From: Candidatus Doudnabacteria bacterium
Lineage (GTDB): Bacteria; Patescibacteriota; Doudnabacteria; UBA920; 2-01-FULL-46-14
Reading direction: 5' to 3'
Assembly (NCBI GenBank): GCA_023246055.1
Contig: JAHFJD010000004.1
Coordinates: 1-41,753 of the forward strand
Length of the DNA: 41,753 bases
The stretch's first letter is position 1. Every line of letters starts with the position of its first letter. The position numbers and the translations under genes were made by a program. This document shows positions 28,375-38,839 of this stretch, piece by piece. The notes under the pieces are model-generated. The model was given only the letters and a program-made list of their open reading frames with translations. It was not told the DNA's origin and ran no database searches.

Positions 28375-29127
28375 ATGTACGAAAAACAACTCAAAATTGC
28401 CATCGCCGCAGTAAAAGCATCGGAAAAAACCTTCCGGAAATATTTTGGCACTAAAACAAAACTGCAAAATAAATCCGGCGATTTTCGAAACCTCGTGTCT
28501 TTAGCGGACAAAACCATTGAAAAAGAAATCAGGAAATATATTCTTACCAAATTTCCTAAGCATGGGTTTGTTGGTGAAGAGAACGGCAGTGTGAATCGAA
28601 AGGCAGAGTTCAAATGGGTGCTTGACCCGATAGACGGCACCTCGAACTACATCAACGGACTATCGAGTTGCGTCATCTCCCTAGCGCTTTTAAAAAAAGA
28701 AAAAACGGTGCTGGCTGTCGTGTATGTGCCAATGTTGCGGGAATTGTATACAGCTATTCTGGGACAAGGAGCCTTATGCAATGGCCAACCCGTTCGCGTA
28801 TCAAATAAAACGGATTTACATCTCGGCTTTGGAGCCCTCGGCTGGAGCAGAGACATAAAATTTGCAGTTAGACTGTTTTCCAAGCTTCTCCCCAAAGTCT
28901 TGAGCCTGCGCGTCGCAGGATCGGGAACATTTACCCTCTGCAATGTCGCCAAGGGTAATTATGATTTTTTTGTTGGAAAAGGCAATCCTGCAATTTGGGA
29001 TATCGTGGCTGGCGAGCTGATAGTAAAAGAAGCGGGAGGAGCAGTAGTAAACCTCAAAAAAAAACCGCCAATACAAATCGCAGCTAACAAAATGCTGGCC
29101 GCGAAAATATTCAAACTTTTCAAATAA
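28375..29127 (+). CDS. inositol monophosphatase family protein
   Basis: 'GFVGEENGS', 'WVLDPIDGTSNYINGLSSCVISLAL', 'AIWDIVAGELIVKEAGG'. Confidence 0.95.
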   Translation: MYEKQLKIAIAAVKASEKTFRKYFGTKTKLQNKSGDFRNLVSLADKTIEKEIRKYILTKFPKHGFVGEENGSVNRKAEFKWVLDPIDGTSNYINGLSSCVISLALLKKEKTVLAVVYVPMLRELYTAILGQGALCNGQPVRVSNKTDLHLGFGALGWSRDIKFAVRLFSKLLPKVLSLRVAGSGTFTLCNVAKGNYDFFVGKGNPAIWDIVAGELIVKEAGGAVVNLKKKPPIQIAANKMLAAKIFKLFK

Positions 29128-29134
29128 TCCGATC

Positions 29135-29168
29135 TCCGCATTTTTATGCAATTGCATAAAAATGCGGA
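29135..29168. repeat. 34-bp perfect palindrome between convergent genes
   Basis: tccgcatttttatgcaattgcataaaaatgcgga; about 7 bp from each stop codon. Confidence 0.95.
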
Positions 29169-29174
29169 AAAAAA

Positions 29175-29648
29175 TTAACGGGGATTGTATTTTTTTTGTA
29201 GACGTGAAAAATCATCAGCCAGCCGTATGGCATCGTGAAGCTCTGGAGAGGAAACTTCCAAAACCTGCACGTTATCCTTCGGGGCTGATATCCGGTGAAC
29301 AGTCTGCGCCTGGCAATGAAACACCATTCCGGGTTTGGCTTGAAATTTTTTCATATCAAGAGCAATGGTTGGATGCCCTTCGAGAACCAGCCAGCTTTCA
29401 GCTTTGATCTTGTGCTTTTGCAGAGAAAACCTCTTACCCTTTTCAAAATACATTATTTTTCCGGCATAGCGGTTGGTAAAAATCAGCCACACCTCCCCGC
29501 CCCAAGGCTTTTCCTGAGCAATCGGCTTCACAAGGCCACTCCCACCCCGGTGTAGAGCTTTGCTCACAGCAAATCCGTCTTTGTAGATTTTTATTTTTCC
29601 AAAACGTTTTTCGATGAGCTTGCGGATTGCGGAATTCATAACTTTCAC
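29175..29648 (-). CDS. cupin protein, mannose-6-phosphate isomerase type II-like
   Basis: 'KPWGGEVWLIFTNRYAGKIMYFEKGKRFSLQKHKIKAESWLVLEG', 'CQAQTVHRISAPKD'. Confidence 0.85.
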   Translation of the reverse strand: MKVMNSAIRKLIEKRFGKIKIYKDGFAVSKALHRGGSGLVKPIAQEKPWGGEVWLIFTNRYAGKIMYFEKGKRFSLQKHKIKAESWLVLEGHPTIALDMKKFQAKPGMVFHCQAQTVHRISAPKDNVQVLEVSSPELHDAIRLADDFSRLQKKYNPR

Positions 29649-29681
29649 CCCTCCCTTGCCCTCCCCCTCAAGGGGAGGGAA

Positions 29682-30698
29682 TTATGTACTGATTCGATTA
29701 GCTAGATATTCGAGAAGGCTAGTGAGCTGGGTGACATAGCCCCATTCATTGTCATACCAGGCCAGGACGTTTACAAACGAGCCGTCCACGACCTCTGTGG
29801 ACAGCAAATCAATAGTCGCACCGGCAGGGTTGCCCTGATAATCGCGCGACACCAGGGGCAGGTCAGAAACCGCGAGTTGGCCTTTGAGATGAGTCTTACT
29901 GGCTTTGATAAATGCATCGTTAATAGTTTTTGCCATGGTCTTTTTATTCAATTGTGCGGAAAAGGCAAGAACGGACGGATCAAGCACTGGCACACGAAAC
30001 GACATGCCGGAAATTTTATCTTTAAGCTTTGGGAACATCTTGCCAATGGTTTGGGTGACACCTGTGGTTGATGGAATGATCGACTGACTTGCGGCCCTGG
30101 CGCGTCGCAAATCTCTATGGGAGTTGTCCACCAAGCTTTGATCAGATGTAAAGGCATGGACTGTGTTGATGAAACCCCGCTGGATGCCGAAATTTTCTTC
30201 GAGGACTTTCACAACGAGCGAGGAACAGATAGAGGTGCATGAGGCCCCGGATATTATTTTGTGCTTTTTTGGATCAAAAGTTTTGTGATTTACCCCGTAA
30301 ACCAGCGTGGCTTCTAGGTCGTGGCCGGGCGCGCTCACCACCACGTACCTGGCGCCGGCTTTAATATGCTGTGCGGCTTCTGCACGATTCTTATGTTTTC
30401 CGGTAGCGTCCAAGACCAAGTCGGTTTTGTACTTCCGCCAGGGCAAATCAAAGCTCTCGGTTTCTTGGATGAATGGAACGGCCTTGCCTTCAATAACTAA
30501 ATTCTTTCCCTTCACCTTCACTTCTTTGTCCCACAAGCCATAGGTAGAATCATATTTGAGAAGGTGCGCGTAGGTTTCGAGATCGGAACGGCTGTTGCTA
30601 GCCACAATCTCAAAATGCGGATTATTCCAGGCAATCCGGAGAAATATCCGGCCGATTCTCCCCAGTCCATTTATCGCAAGTCTAATTGGTTTTGCCAT
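29682..30698 (-). CDS. gap: type I glyceraldehyde-3-phosphate dehydrogenase
   Basis: 'INGLGRIGRIFLRIA', 'SGASCTSICSSLVVKVL', 'LAWYDNEWGYVTQL'. Confidence 0.96.
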   Translation of the reverse strand: MAKPIRLAINGLGRIGRIFLRIAWNNPHFEIVASNSRSDLETYAHLLKYDSTYGLWDKEVKVKGKNLVIEGKAVPFIQETESFDLPWRKYKTDLVLDATGKHKNRAEAAQHIKAGARYVVVSAPGHDLEATLVYGVNHKTFDPKKHKIISGASCTSICSSLVVKVLEENFGIQRGFINTVHAFTSDQSLVDNSHRDLRRARAASQSIIPSTTGVTQTIGKMFPKLKDKISGMSFRVPVLDPSVLAFSAQLNKKTMAKTINDAFIKASKTHLKGQLAVSDLPLVSRDYQGNPAGATIDLLSTEVVDGSFVNVLAWYDNEWGYVTQLTSLLEYLANRIST

Positions 30699-30732
30699 CT
30701 AGCTTATTCCTTATTAGCTTAATGCTTAACTT

Positions 30733-30810
30733 TATCCCGTTCAAAATCACGCCCGCGCTTACGCGCCCGAAGGGCCTGGGGGCGGGACTATTTTGAACGG
30801 GATAAATATT
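30733..30810. repeat. inverted repeat tatcccgttcaaaat...attttgaacgggata
   Basis: Nested with a cgcccgcgcttacgcgcccgaagggcctgggggcggg core; overlaps the pgk stop. Confidence 0.85.
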
Positions 30811-32020
30811 TCATCACCGGAAATTCTTTGCCCGCCAAGAACTCTAACGAAGCTCCCCCACCGGTCGAAACATGCGTAAACTTTCCTTGCCAGCCATAGC
30901 GCTCCACAATGCTTTCCGTATCGCCTCCCCCGATCACTGTTATGGCGGAGCTTCCGATCATGGCTTCGGCGATTTTTTTCGTGCCGATCGCAAACCGCTC
31001 TTCTTCAAACACTCCCATCGGCCCGTTGGCAAAAATCATTTTGGCGGTTTTTAAAATGTCTGAATAAAGGTCGATCGTCCGTGGACCGATGTCAAAATAA
31101 GACCAATTTTTTTCAAGGTGTTCGCCGGTGTCGAGATTTACCACTCTAATGTCCGAACTTTCGCCACTCTCCGCAGAAAGCATATCAATAGGCAGCACTA
31201 TTTTATCGCCTGCTTCTTGGAGCAGTCTCCTGCAAATTTCCAGATAATCCTGCTTCTCCCCCCGGGAGGCATCTACAAATACGTCCTCTACCTTTGATTT
31301 TTCAACAGCCATCCCTTTAGCCTTAAAGAAAGTGTTCGCGAGAGCTCCGCCGATTAGAATCCTGTCAGCCTTATGAATTAGGTTCTGCAGCACACCGACG
31401 CGATCAGAAATCTTGGCCCCGCCCTGCACCGCCACAAACGGATGTTTTGGTGCTTCCAATAATTCAGAAAGGATTCGGATTTCCTTTTCAAACAAAAACC
31501 CGCAACAGGATGGTAAAATTTCTAAAATTCCAGTGGTAGACGCATGAATCCGCATGGCTTGCGCAAAACCCTCATAAACAATAAATTCAAAACCTTTACA
31601 TAATTGTTTTGCAAATTCCGGGTCGGCGGCTTCTTCCTCGGGATGAAAACGGACATTCTCGAGCATAGTCAATTCCCCAGGCTTCATAGCTTTGATCTGC
31701 TTTTCCACCTCTGAACCGACACATTCTGAAAGTGCCTTGACCGGACGGCCAAGCAGTTTGGATAATCTGTCTGCGATCGGTTTTGTGCGCATCCCCTCGA
31801 CAACTTTTCCACCCGGTCTGCGCACATATGTCAAAAAACCTATGGAACAGCCTTGCTGCAAAAGATATTCAATAGTTGGCAGAGTCGCGCGAATCCGCGT
31901 GTCATCCGGGACTATCCAACTGCCATTTTTCTCAGTCAAAGTAATGTCATAAGGCGCGCGCAGCAGAATTTTTTTACCTTGCACATCTGCCTCCTTCAGG
32001 GTTTTTAGATTATATTTCAC
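30788..32020 (-). CDS. pgk: phosphoglycerate kinase
   Basis: 'VQGGAKISDRVGVLQNLIHKADRILIGGALANTFFKA', 'ANGPMGVFEEERFAIGTKKIAEAM', 'VIGGGDTESIVERYG', 'FTHVSTGGGASLEFLAGKEFPVM'. Confidence 0.96.
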   Translation of the reverse strand: MKYNLKTLKEADVQGKKILLRAPYDITLTEKNGSWIVPDDTRIRATLPTIEYLLQQGCSIGFLTYVRRPGGKVVEGMRTKPIADRLSKLLGRPVKALSECVGSEVEKQIKAMKPGELTMLENVRFHPEEEAADPEFAKQLCKGFEFIVYEGFAQAMRIHASTTGILEILPSCCGFLFEKEIRILSELLEAPKHPFVAVQGGAKISDRVGVLQNLIHKADRILIGGALANTFFKAKGMAVEKSKVEDVFVDASRGEKQDYLEICRRLLQEAGDKIVLPIDMLSAESGESSDIRVVNLDTGEHLEKNWSYFDIGPRTIDLYSDILKTAKMIFANGPMGVFEEERFAIGTKKIAEAMIGSSAITVIGGGDTESIVERYGWQGKFTHVSTGGGASLEFLAGKEFPVMKYLSRSK

Positions 32021-32098
32021 CCCGTTAGAAATCCTTGCGCTTAATTATCAAAGCTGCAAAAGTTTTTTCCATTCCATTAATTTGATTTCTAACGGGGC
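32019..32098. repeat. inverted repeat ccccgttagaaatc...gatttctaacgggg
   Basis: Related copy at 39732..39803; overlaps the pgk GTG start. Confidence 0.85.
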
Positions 32099-32944
32099 TC
32101 ATACTTTAAATTCCTTCATAACCTCTGCATAAATCTGTGGAGTAGAAACGTCATGCCACTCGCCCTCAAACGGATAACCGTATAGTTTGCCCTCACTAGC
32201 CAACCTGGGAAATAGATCTTGCTCAAGCCGCAAGGATTTGGAACCAATATATTTAAACACCCCCGGATCTAGAACGTAAATTCCTGCATTGATAAGGTGC
32301 GAACGAGTTTTGTTTTTCGGTTTTTCCACGAAATCTTTGATGCGATTACCTTCAATCGCGGCCACGCCCCACATGGATGGGTGCTCGACAGAAGCGAGCG
32401 CCATGGTGGCGATGCCGCGGTGAGAATTATGAAAATCCAGGAGGTCAAGAAAATTAATTTTTGTCAGAACATCCCCGTAGACAACCAAAAAAGGTTCTTG
32501 AGATAAATATTCTTTGGCTTGCAAGAGCGGCTGGGCTGTGCCGTTTCGACTCTCGGCTTGCTCAATATATTTGATACGAACCCCCAGTCTCGCGCCGTCG
32601 CCAAAATAATCTTTGATTTTTTTGCCAAGGTGCGCGACGGAGACATAAATATCAGTGAGGCTCTGTTCTTTAAGCGCGAGGAGCGTATGCTCTAAAAGCG
32701 GGCGGCCGTTTATCGGAAGGAGGGATTTGGGAAGCTCGTTCGTTAACGGACGAAATTTCACACCTTCTCCGCCGGCCAAAATCAAAACCTTTGTCGATTG
32801 CGGTACGAGGCAGCTCGACAGCAAATACTCGATCGCGTGCGAGCGGTTGCGGATTTTTGATCCGTCTATAGCAGCATCAACACGCTTCAGGATGTCTTCA
32901 TCAAGGGTTATGGTCAGGCGGGTTTTTGGCATATTAACATTCAT
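32099..32944 (-). CDS. sugar-phosphate nucleotidyltransferase with N-terminal ribbon-helix-helix domain
   Basis: RHH 'MPKTRLTITLDEDILKRVDAAIDGSKIRNRSHAIEYLLSSCL' fused to 'VLILAGGEGVKFRPLTNELPKSLLPINGRPLLEHTL'. Confidence 0.92.
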   Translation of the reverse strand: MNVNMPKTRLTITLDEDILKRVDAAIDGSKIRNRSHAIEYLLSSCLVPQSTKVLILAGGEGVKFRPLTNELPKSLLPINGRPLLEHTLLALKEQSLTDIYVSVAHLGKKIKDYFGDGARLGVRIKYIEQAESRNGTAQPLLQAKEYLSQEPFLVVYGDVLTKINFLDLLDFHNSHRGIATMALASVEHPSMWGVAAIEGNRIKDFVEKPKNKTRSHLINAGIYVLDPGVFKYIGSKSLRLEQDLFPRLASEGKLYGYPFEGEWHDVSTPQIYAEVMKEFKV

Positions 32945-32984
32945 ACGGTATCATATTTACTCACATTGGGGCAACTCACAATAT

Positions 32985-33010
32985 AAAAAGAAAGGCCACT
33001 TGGAGGGAGT
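32985..33010 (-). terminator. Rho-independent terminator
   Basis: minus strand GGCCACT-CCCTCCA-AGTGGCC-TTTCTTTTT. Confidence 0.75.
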
Positions 33011-33077
33011 GGCCGTGGTGATGCGAAGATTGGGGGTTTGGTGCGAGTTGTGGTCCATCAGGGGTGTTGGGGGGTTA

Positions 33078-33278
33078 TTAGGTATGATTGCAGAATTCGG
33101 TAAGATGGAGGGTGGCTTCGCGCCAGTTAAAGAGGGTGTCGGTGAGGTGTTCGGGAAATTGCTTTATGTAAGCGTGTGGTAGTTGGGGTAGATGTTGTAT
33201 TTGTGGGTGGTGTGTTTGGGGTTCAGTAAAAACAATTTCTCGGTGGTTTGGGACACCGTCCTCAATTTCTTTTCGCAT
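33078..33278 (-). CDS. putative small protein, 66 aa
   Basis: MRKEIEDGVPNHREIVF... preceded by AGCAGGAGGAATC; followed by the terminator at 32985. Confidence 0.45.
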   Translation of the reverse strand: MRKEIEDGVPNHREIVFTEPQTHHPQIQHLPQLPHAYIKQFPEHLTDTLFNWREATLHLTEFCNHT

Positions 33279-33389
33279 TTTTATGATTCCTCCTGCTAGT
33301 TCATACATTATCATACCCTATCATACTCTGTCTAGGGCAGTTATCCACACTTCTCCGATAAAGCTTCGAAGTGCTTGGCACCGCAAACA

Positions 33390-33409
33390 AAAACCCCCTT
33401 TTCTAAGGG
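33390..33409 (-). terminator. terminator after 5S rRNA
   Basis: minus strand CCCCCTTAGAAAAGGGGGTTTTTGTTT. Confidence 0.7.
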
Positions 33410-33525
33410 GGCAACGACCTACTTTCCCAACCGCATCGCGCGGCAGTATCATCGGCGCTGACGTCTTTCACGGCCGGGTTCGGGATGAGACCGGGTGGTT
33501 CAACGTCGCAAATGTCACCCTAGAA
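33405..33525 (-). rRNA. 5S ribosomal RNA (ends approximate)
   Basis: minus strand 'GTTGAACCACCCGGTCTCATCCCGAACCCGGCCGTGAAAGACGTCAGCGCCGATGATACTGCC...GGGAAAGTAGGTCG'. Confidence 0.95.
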
Positions 33526-33677
33526 AAGGGGGTTTTGACTTTGGAGGGGCAAACCCAGAAGGGTTTTTCCCCTTCCAACGGCCTCCCCTTTCCAATGTCA
33601 TCCAGGACACTAGCCAAGCTAGATGTCCTGGATTTAATTTGTGAAATGAGTAATTTTCCTGCCGAAGAGGCAGGATG

Positions 33678-33708
33678 GCTAACAATCATGAACTGCTAGT
33701 CAAACTAG
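33678..33708 (-). other. 3' half of the 23S precursor processing stem
   Basis: minus ctagtttgactagcagttcatgattgttagc pairs with 39599..39631. Confidence 0.75.
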
Positions 33709-34101
33709 TGGAAGTTGGAAGTGGGAGATGGGAAGTGGGAAAGAAGATTCCAGAGCTTCTCTATCCAACCTCTAACCTCTCACTTCCAACCTCCAACACT
33801 AAAACACTTTCGGTTGATTAGTAACGCTCGGCTGAATCCCTTACGGGACTTATACCTGCGCCCTATTAACGGGGTCGTCTCCCCCGAACCTCTCATTCCG
33901 CCTTGCGGCGGAACAACGACACTTAATCTTGAGGACGGCTTCGCGCTTATATGCCTTCAGCGCTTATCCAAACTAGGGTTTAGCTACCCGGCAATGCCCT
34001 TGACAGGACAACCGGTACACCAGAGCCCTATTCATCCCGGTCCTCTCGTACTAGGAATGAACCCTCTCAAGTATCGAACGCCCACAGCAGATAAGGACCA
34101 A

Positions 34102-34477
34102 CAATCATGTTACTTCGTAACAAAATTTCTAATTACTAATTTCTAAATAAATCCCAATGATTTAATTTCAAAATTAGAAACATTATTACGTGGCATGGAC
34201 ATTTCTGCCATGCTCTCTATGTCGCCATAGAGTTCAGACTATATCTTTACTCTCCTGTCATCCTCGGGCTTGACCCGGGGATCCAGAACTGGATTCCCGC
34301 CTTCGCGGGAATGACATCGAAAGATGTTGAGCGTGTAGTCGTTGAGGGTTCCTTAAAAAATTAAGATCTTCCCTGCTGATAATCCGCAATCGAAGATTAT
34401 TACGCAATAAATTACGTACTCCAATATACACGGGTTTTCCAGCATATAGCTCAATTTATAGACAGCTTTGGTCACTC
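34102..34477 (-). mobile_element. ORF-less group I intron at about E. coli 23S position 2604
   Basis: exon GAGACAGT^TTGGTCC; core motifs ATATGCTGGAAA, AATCAGCAGGGAAG, CCTCAACGACTACACGC, AAGATATAGTC; exon ends in U, intron in G. Confidence 0.9.
34256..34316. repeat. tgtcattcccgcg-family repeat in intron loop
   Basis: tgtcatcctcgggcttgacccggggatccagaactggattcccgccttcgcgggaatgaca. Confidence 0.9.
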
Positions 34478-34571
34478 ACTGTCTCACGACGTTTTGAACC
34501 CAGCTCGCGTACCACTTTAATAGGCGAACAGCCTAACCCTTGGTAGCTTCTTCACCACCAGGATGTGATGC

Positions 34572-35437
<866 letters not shown>

Positions 35438-35791
35438 TAGAGTAGCTTTTATCCGTTGAGCTTCCACCATACCACTATGGATGGTCGGATCACTAACTTC
35501 CACTTTCGTGCCTGCGCGGCGTGCTTGCCTTGCAGTTAAGCCAGCTTATGCGTTTGCACGACCAGCGCGATTTCCATCCGCGCCTAGCTGACCTTTAAAC
35601 GCCTCCGTTACCTTTTAGGCAATTATGTTACTCGTTCTTCTTTCTCCCCTTCGTGAGGGGGAGATTAAGAGGGGGTTATGGAATTCATAACCTCCCCTAG
35701 CCCCTCCTCACGAGGAGGGGAACGGGTACGCGCATTTCTGCCGCACTCTGCATGTCGCCATGCAGTTCAGACTATATCACTATCCTCACCT

Positions 35792-35865
35792 TGTCATGCC
35801 CGACCTGATCGGGCATCCAGACACAAAGGACTGGATTCCTCCGCCTTAGGCGGACGGGAATGACA
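35792..35865. repeat. tgtcattcccg-family repeat in intron loop
   Basis: tgtcatgcccgacctgatcgggcatccag...ggattcctccgccttaggcggacgggaatgaca. Confidence 0.88.
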
Positions 35866-35913
35866 GAAAAGGATACTCGGCGTGTAGTCGTTGAGGATTA
35901 TAATTTATGCTTA

Positions 35914-36156
35914 TCAAGATTCAGGTTGTCTATTCTCCAACCAATCTTTAATTGATGTTTTAACACCAACTACTATTCCGTTTTCAGTTATGGCCTCTTC
36001 ACCGGGTCTGAAAGCATAAAATTTACCTTCCGGCGAGATGACCCCCAGTCTGCCTTTTGCAGTAGTCCATTCTCCTTTTTCATTTTGACCAGGTTGAACC
36101 GTTAGTCTTTGTTCCGAGTCTGGACTAACTGAAAACTCTTTCCCTTTATTTGACAT
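35914..36156 (-). CDS. hypothetical 80-aa protein encoded inside the group I intron; not a recognised homing endonuclease
   Basis: MSNKGKEFSVSPDSEQRLTVQPGQNEKGEWTTAKGRLGVISPEGKFYAFRPGEEAITENGIVVGVKTSIKDWLENRQPES; SD GGAAAGGA upstream. Confidence 0.65.
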   Translation of the reverse strand: MSNKGKEFSVSPDSEQRLTVQPGQNEKGEWTTAKGRLGVISPEGKFYAFRPGEEAITENGIVVGVKTSIKDWLENRQPES

Positions 36157-36726
36157 AAATTATCCTTTCCTGCTGGTTGTCTGCACCAAGCTGATTTTCA
36201 CTTTGGCACATAAACCATTAATTAGGTTTATTATACCAAAGTACAGTTGGATACTCCAGATGTTCCAGCATATAGCCAAGTTTTTTTCTTCTAATGTTGC
36301 CATTAGAGGGCCCGGTATGACGCTTCCTCGACAAAAAGTCAAGGCGTAACGTATCGCGCCATACTTCCAGGCAACCGCCCCAGTTAAACTACCCACGAGC
36401 CACTGTCCCTGTGATGGTTAATCACGGGTTAGAATCAAAATTCATTCAGGGTGGTATTTCATATTGCGACTCCTCTCGAGCTAGCGCCCGAGACTCAAAG
36501 TCTCCCACCTATACTAAACAGAACAAATCTTGACCCAATGACACGCTATAGTAAAGCTTCATAGGGTCTTTCCGTCTTGCTGCGGGTAAACGGCATCTTT
36601 ACCGATAATGCAAATTCATCGAGCTATTTGTTAAGACAGTCCCCCACTCGTTATGCCATTCGTGCGGGTCGTAACTTACACGACAAGGAATTTCGCTCGG
36701 ACCATTGTTACTCATTCCGTGTAATA

Positions 36727-36820
36727 TTCCTCCCCCTCGATGGGGGAGGTTAGGTTAGGTGGGGGTGATTATTTAATAATTCACCCTTCCCTTGCCCCTC
36801 CCATCAAGGGAGGGGAATAA
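36727..36820. repeat. C/G-rich repeat in intron periphery
   Basis: ttcctccccctcgatgggggaggttaggttaggtgggggtga...tcacccttcccttgcccctcccatcaagggaggggaa. Confidence 0.85.
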
Positions 36821-36897
36821 ATCCCGGAATTGGTGCGATCGTTTCCGTCGCACTCTCTGTGTCGCCACAGAGCTCGGACTCTATCTTCATCTTTGTC

Positions 36898-36970
36898 TGT
36901 CATCCCAAACTCGATTTGGGATCCACGTCATGAATTCCCTCCGCCAGATGGCGGATTCGCGGGAATGACA
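36898..36970. repeat. tgtcattcccgcg-family repeat in intron loop
   Basis: tgtcatcccaaactcgatttgggatcc...tccgccagatggcggattcgcgggaatgaca. Confidence 0.88.
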
Positions 36971-38437
36971 ATCAAGAGGTGCAGCGTATAGTCTCTACGG
37001 GTTCGAATTACGTAATTAATTACGTAACAAGTCTTCCCTCGGAATTGTCTCATTGATGAGAGTTTTTCCGATATAGCTACATTTTACTATGGCAGCAAAA
37101 CCTTCTTTTCTGAAGTAAATTCCTCTACCATAGGACGATTATAGTTATCGCCGGCGTTCATCAGGGCTTGGCCCACCGGGTTGCCCCAGCGGGTTTAACC
37201 TTCTGACACTGGCCAGGCATCAGCCCGTATACATCAGCTTTTAGCTTTAGCACGGACCTGTGTTTTTGTTAAACAGTCGGGAGGGGGTCATTCGCTGCGA
37301 CCCCGTGTGATAGCGCTTGCGCGACATCACATGGGGCAGGCCATATACCGAAGGTACGGCCGCTTTTTTGCCGAGTTCCTGAACAAATATTGTCTCGTTC
37401 GCCTGAGGATACTCTCCTCATCCACCGGTGTCGGTTTGCGGTACGGTTGGCGCGAAATGTAAGGTTCGAACCTTTTCTTGGCACCTTGGGTCACACAAAT
37501 TTCCCTTGCGGGATTTCTCCAAATTTTCTAGCTTGTCCCGATAAATCGGAACGGCCTTCCGGATTTGCCTGAAAGACCATAGCTCTACGAATTCAGAAAC
37601 CTAAATAGTCAGATTAGGCTTGCACTACCATGATGCGTCAATCCGAAACAAATTTCGCGTCAGCGACGGAATATCAACCGTCTCATCCATCGCACGGCAC
37701 CATTGGGCACCGCACTTAGGGCCGGCTAACCCTGGGCTGATAAGCATTGCCCAGGAAACCTTGGATATTCGGCGTGCAGGATTCTCACCTGCATAATAAT
37801 TACTTATCCCAACATTCTCTCTTGTGAGCGCTCCACCGGCTCTCGCGAGTCCGACTTCGCAGCTGCTCACAATGCTCCTCTACCCCCTGCGCCTTGCGGC
37901 GCAGAGTCGTGTTTTCGGTACAAAGCTTAGCCCCTATACATTGTCGGCGCCCCTGTCCCTCTCCGCCTTCCGTAAAGTTGGCGGAGATTCGAGTAGTGAG
38001 TTGTTACACACTCTTTAAAGGGTGGCTACCTCTAAGCCAACCTCCTACCTGTCTTGGGACAGAAACATCCTTTACACTATAGCTTTGATTTGGGGACCTT
38101 AAACGACGATCTGGGCTCTTTCCCTTTGGACACATGAAGCTTAGACCTCACGGTCTGACTCCTCCGCATACGTTCCTGGTATTCAGAGTTTGATTCGAAC
38201 GAACGACTTGCGCCGCTCGATCCGATTCAGTGCTTTACCCCCAGAAACAAAACGGAAGGCTAGCCCTAAAGCTATTTCGAGGAGAACCAGCTATCACCCA
38301 GTTCGATTGGAATTTCTCCCCTACTCACAGCTCATCCCCTATTTTTGCAACAATAGTGGGTTCGGACCTCCCCCAAGTTTTACCTTGAGTTCATCCTGGC
38401 CATGAGTAGCTCACCGGGTTTCGGGTCTAACGCATAC

Positions 38438-38513
38438 CACCAACCAGCGCTTCGCGCTGGAAATATCGATATATCGAAATATCGAAATCTCCAGTGCGTT
38501 AGCACTGGCAACG
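38438..38513 (-). other. IVS-like insertion 3 in 23S (about E. coli 640-660 region)
   Basis: accagcgcttcgcgctggaaatatcgatatatcgaaatatcgaaatctccagtgcgttagcactgg replaces the usual helix. Confidence 0.6.
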
Positions 38514-38621
38514 GGCTATTAACCCTCGCTTTCACTACGTCTACGCCCGTGTGACGGGCTTAAACAAGCGATATACGTTAACTCGTTGGGTCATTCTTCA
38601 ATAGGCACGACGTTGCCCACT

Positions 38622-38738
38622 GCTTCGCAGATGGGAATTTCAAATTTCCAATATCAAATGTCAAATGAAATGCATAAAGTGCATCCTTTTGAAATTTGTA
38701 ATTTGGCATTTGACATTCCTAACTGCGGAGCAGTTAGA
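38622..38738 (-). other. IVS-like insertion 2 in 23S helix 25 region (about E. coli 545)
   Basis: long hairpin ggaatttcaaatttccaatatcaaatgtcaaatg...catttgacattcc between conserved 23S segments. Confidence 0.75.
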
Positions 38739-38797
38739 GCTTCGTCTCCTTGTAGATATACGGTTTCAGATACTATTTCATCGCCCTCACCGGGCTG

Positions 38798-38839
<42 letters not shown>

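Larger units (their letters stand above)
35620..36368 (-). mobile_element. group I intron at about E. coli 23S position 2262
   Basis: exon GGGGCGGTTGCCT^CCTAAAAGGTAACGG; CTATATGCTGGAAC, CCAGCAGGAAAG, CCTCAACGACTACACGC, TGATATAGTC. Confidence 0.9.
36698..37126 (-). mobile_element. ORF-less group I intron at about E. coli 23S position 1931
   Basis: exon CCTATGGT^AGCGAAATTCC; AGCTATATCGGAAAA, ATTCCGAGGGAAGAC, GTAGAGACTATACGC, AAGATAGAGTCCGAGC. Confidence 0.88.

Noticed and set aside
32655-33182. 175-aa plus ORF
   Set aside because: Mostly antisense to the RHH-nucleotidyltransferase and runs over its promoter and a terminator
36160-36396. 78-aa ORF MGSLTGAVAWKYG...
   Set aside because: Spans the 23S exon/intron junction and intron core; starts in conserved rRNA sequence
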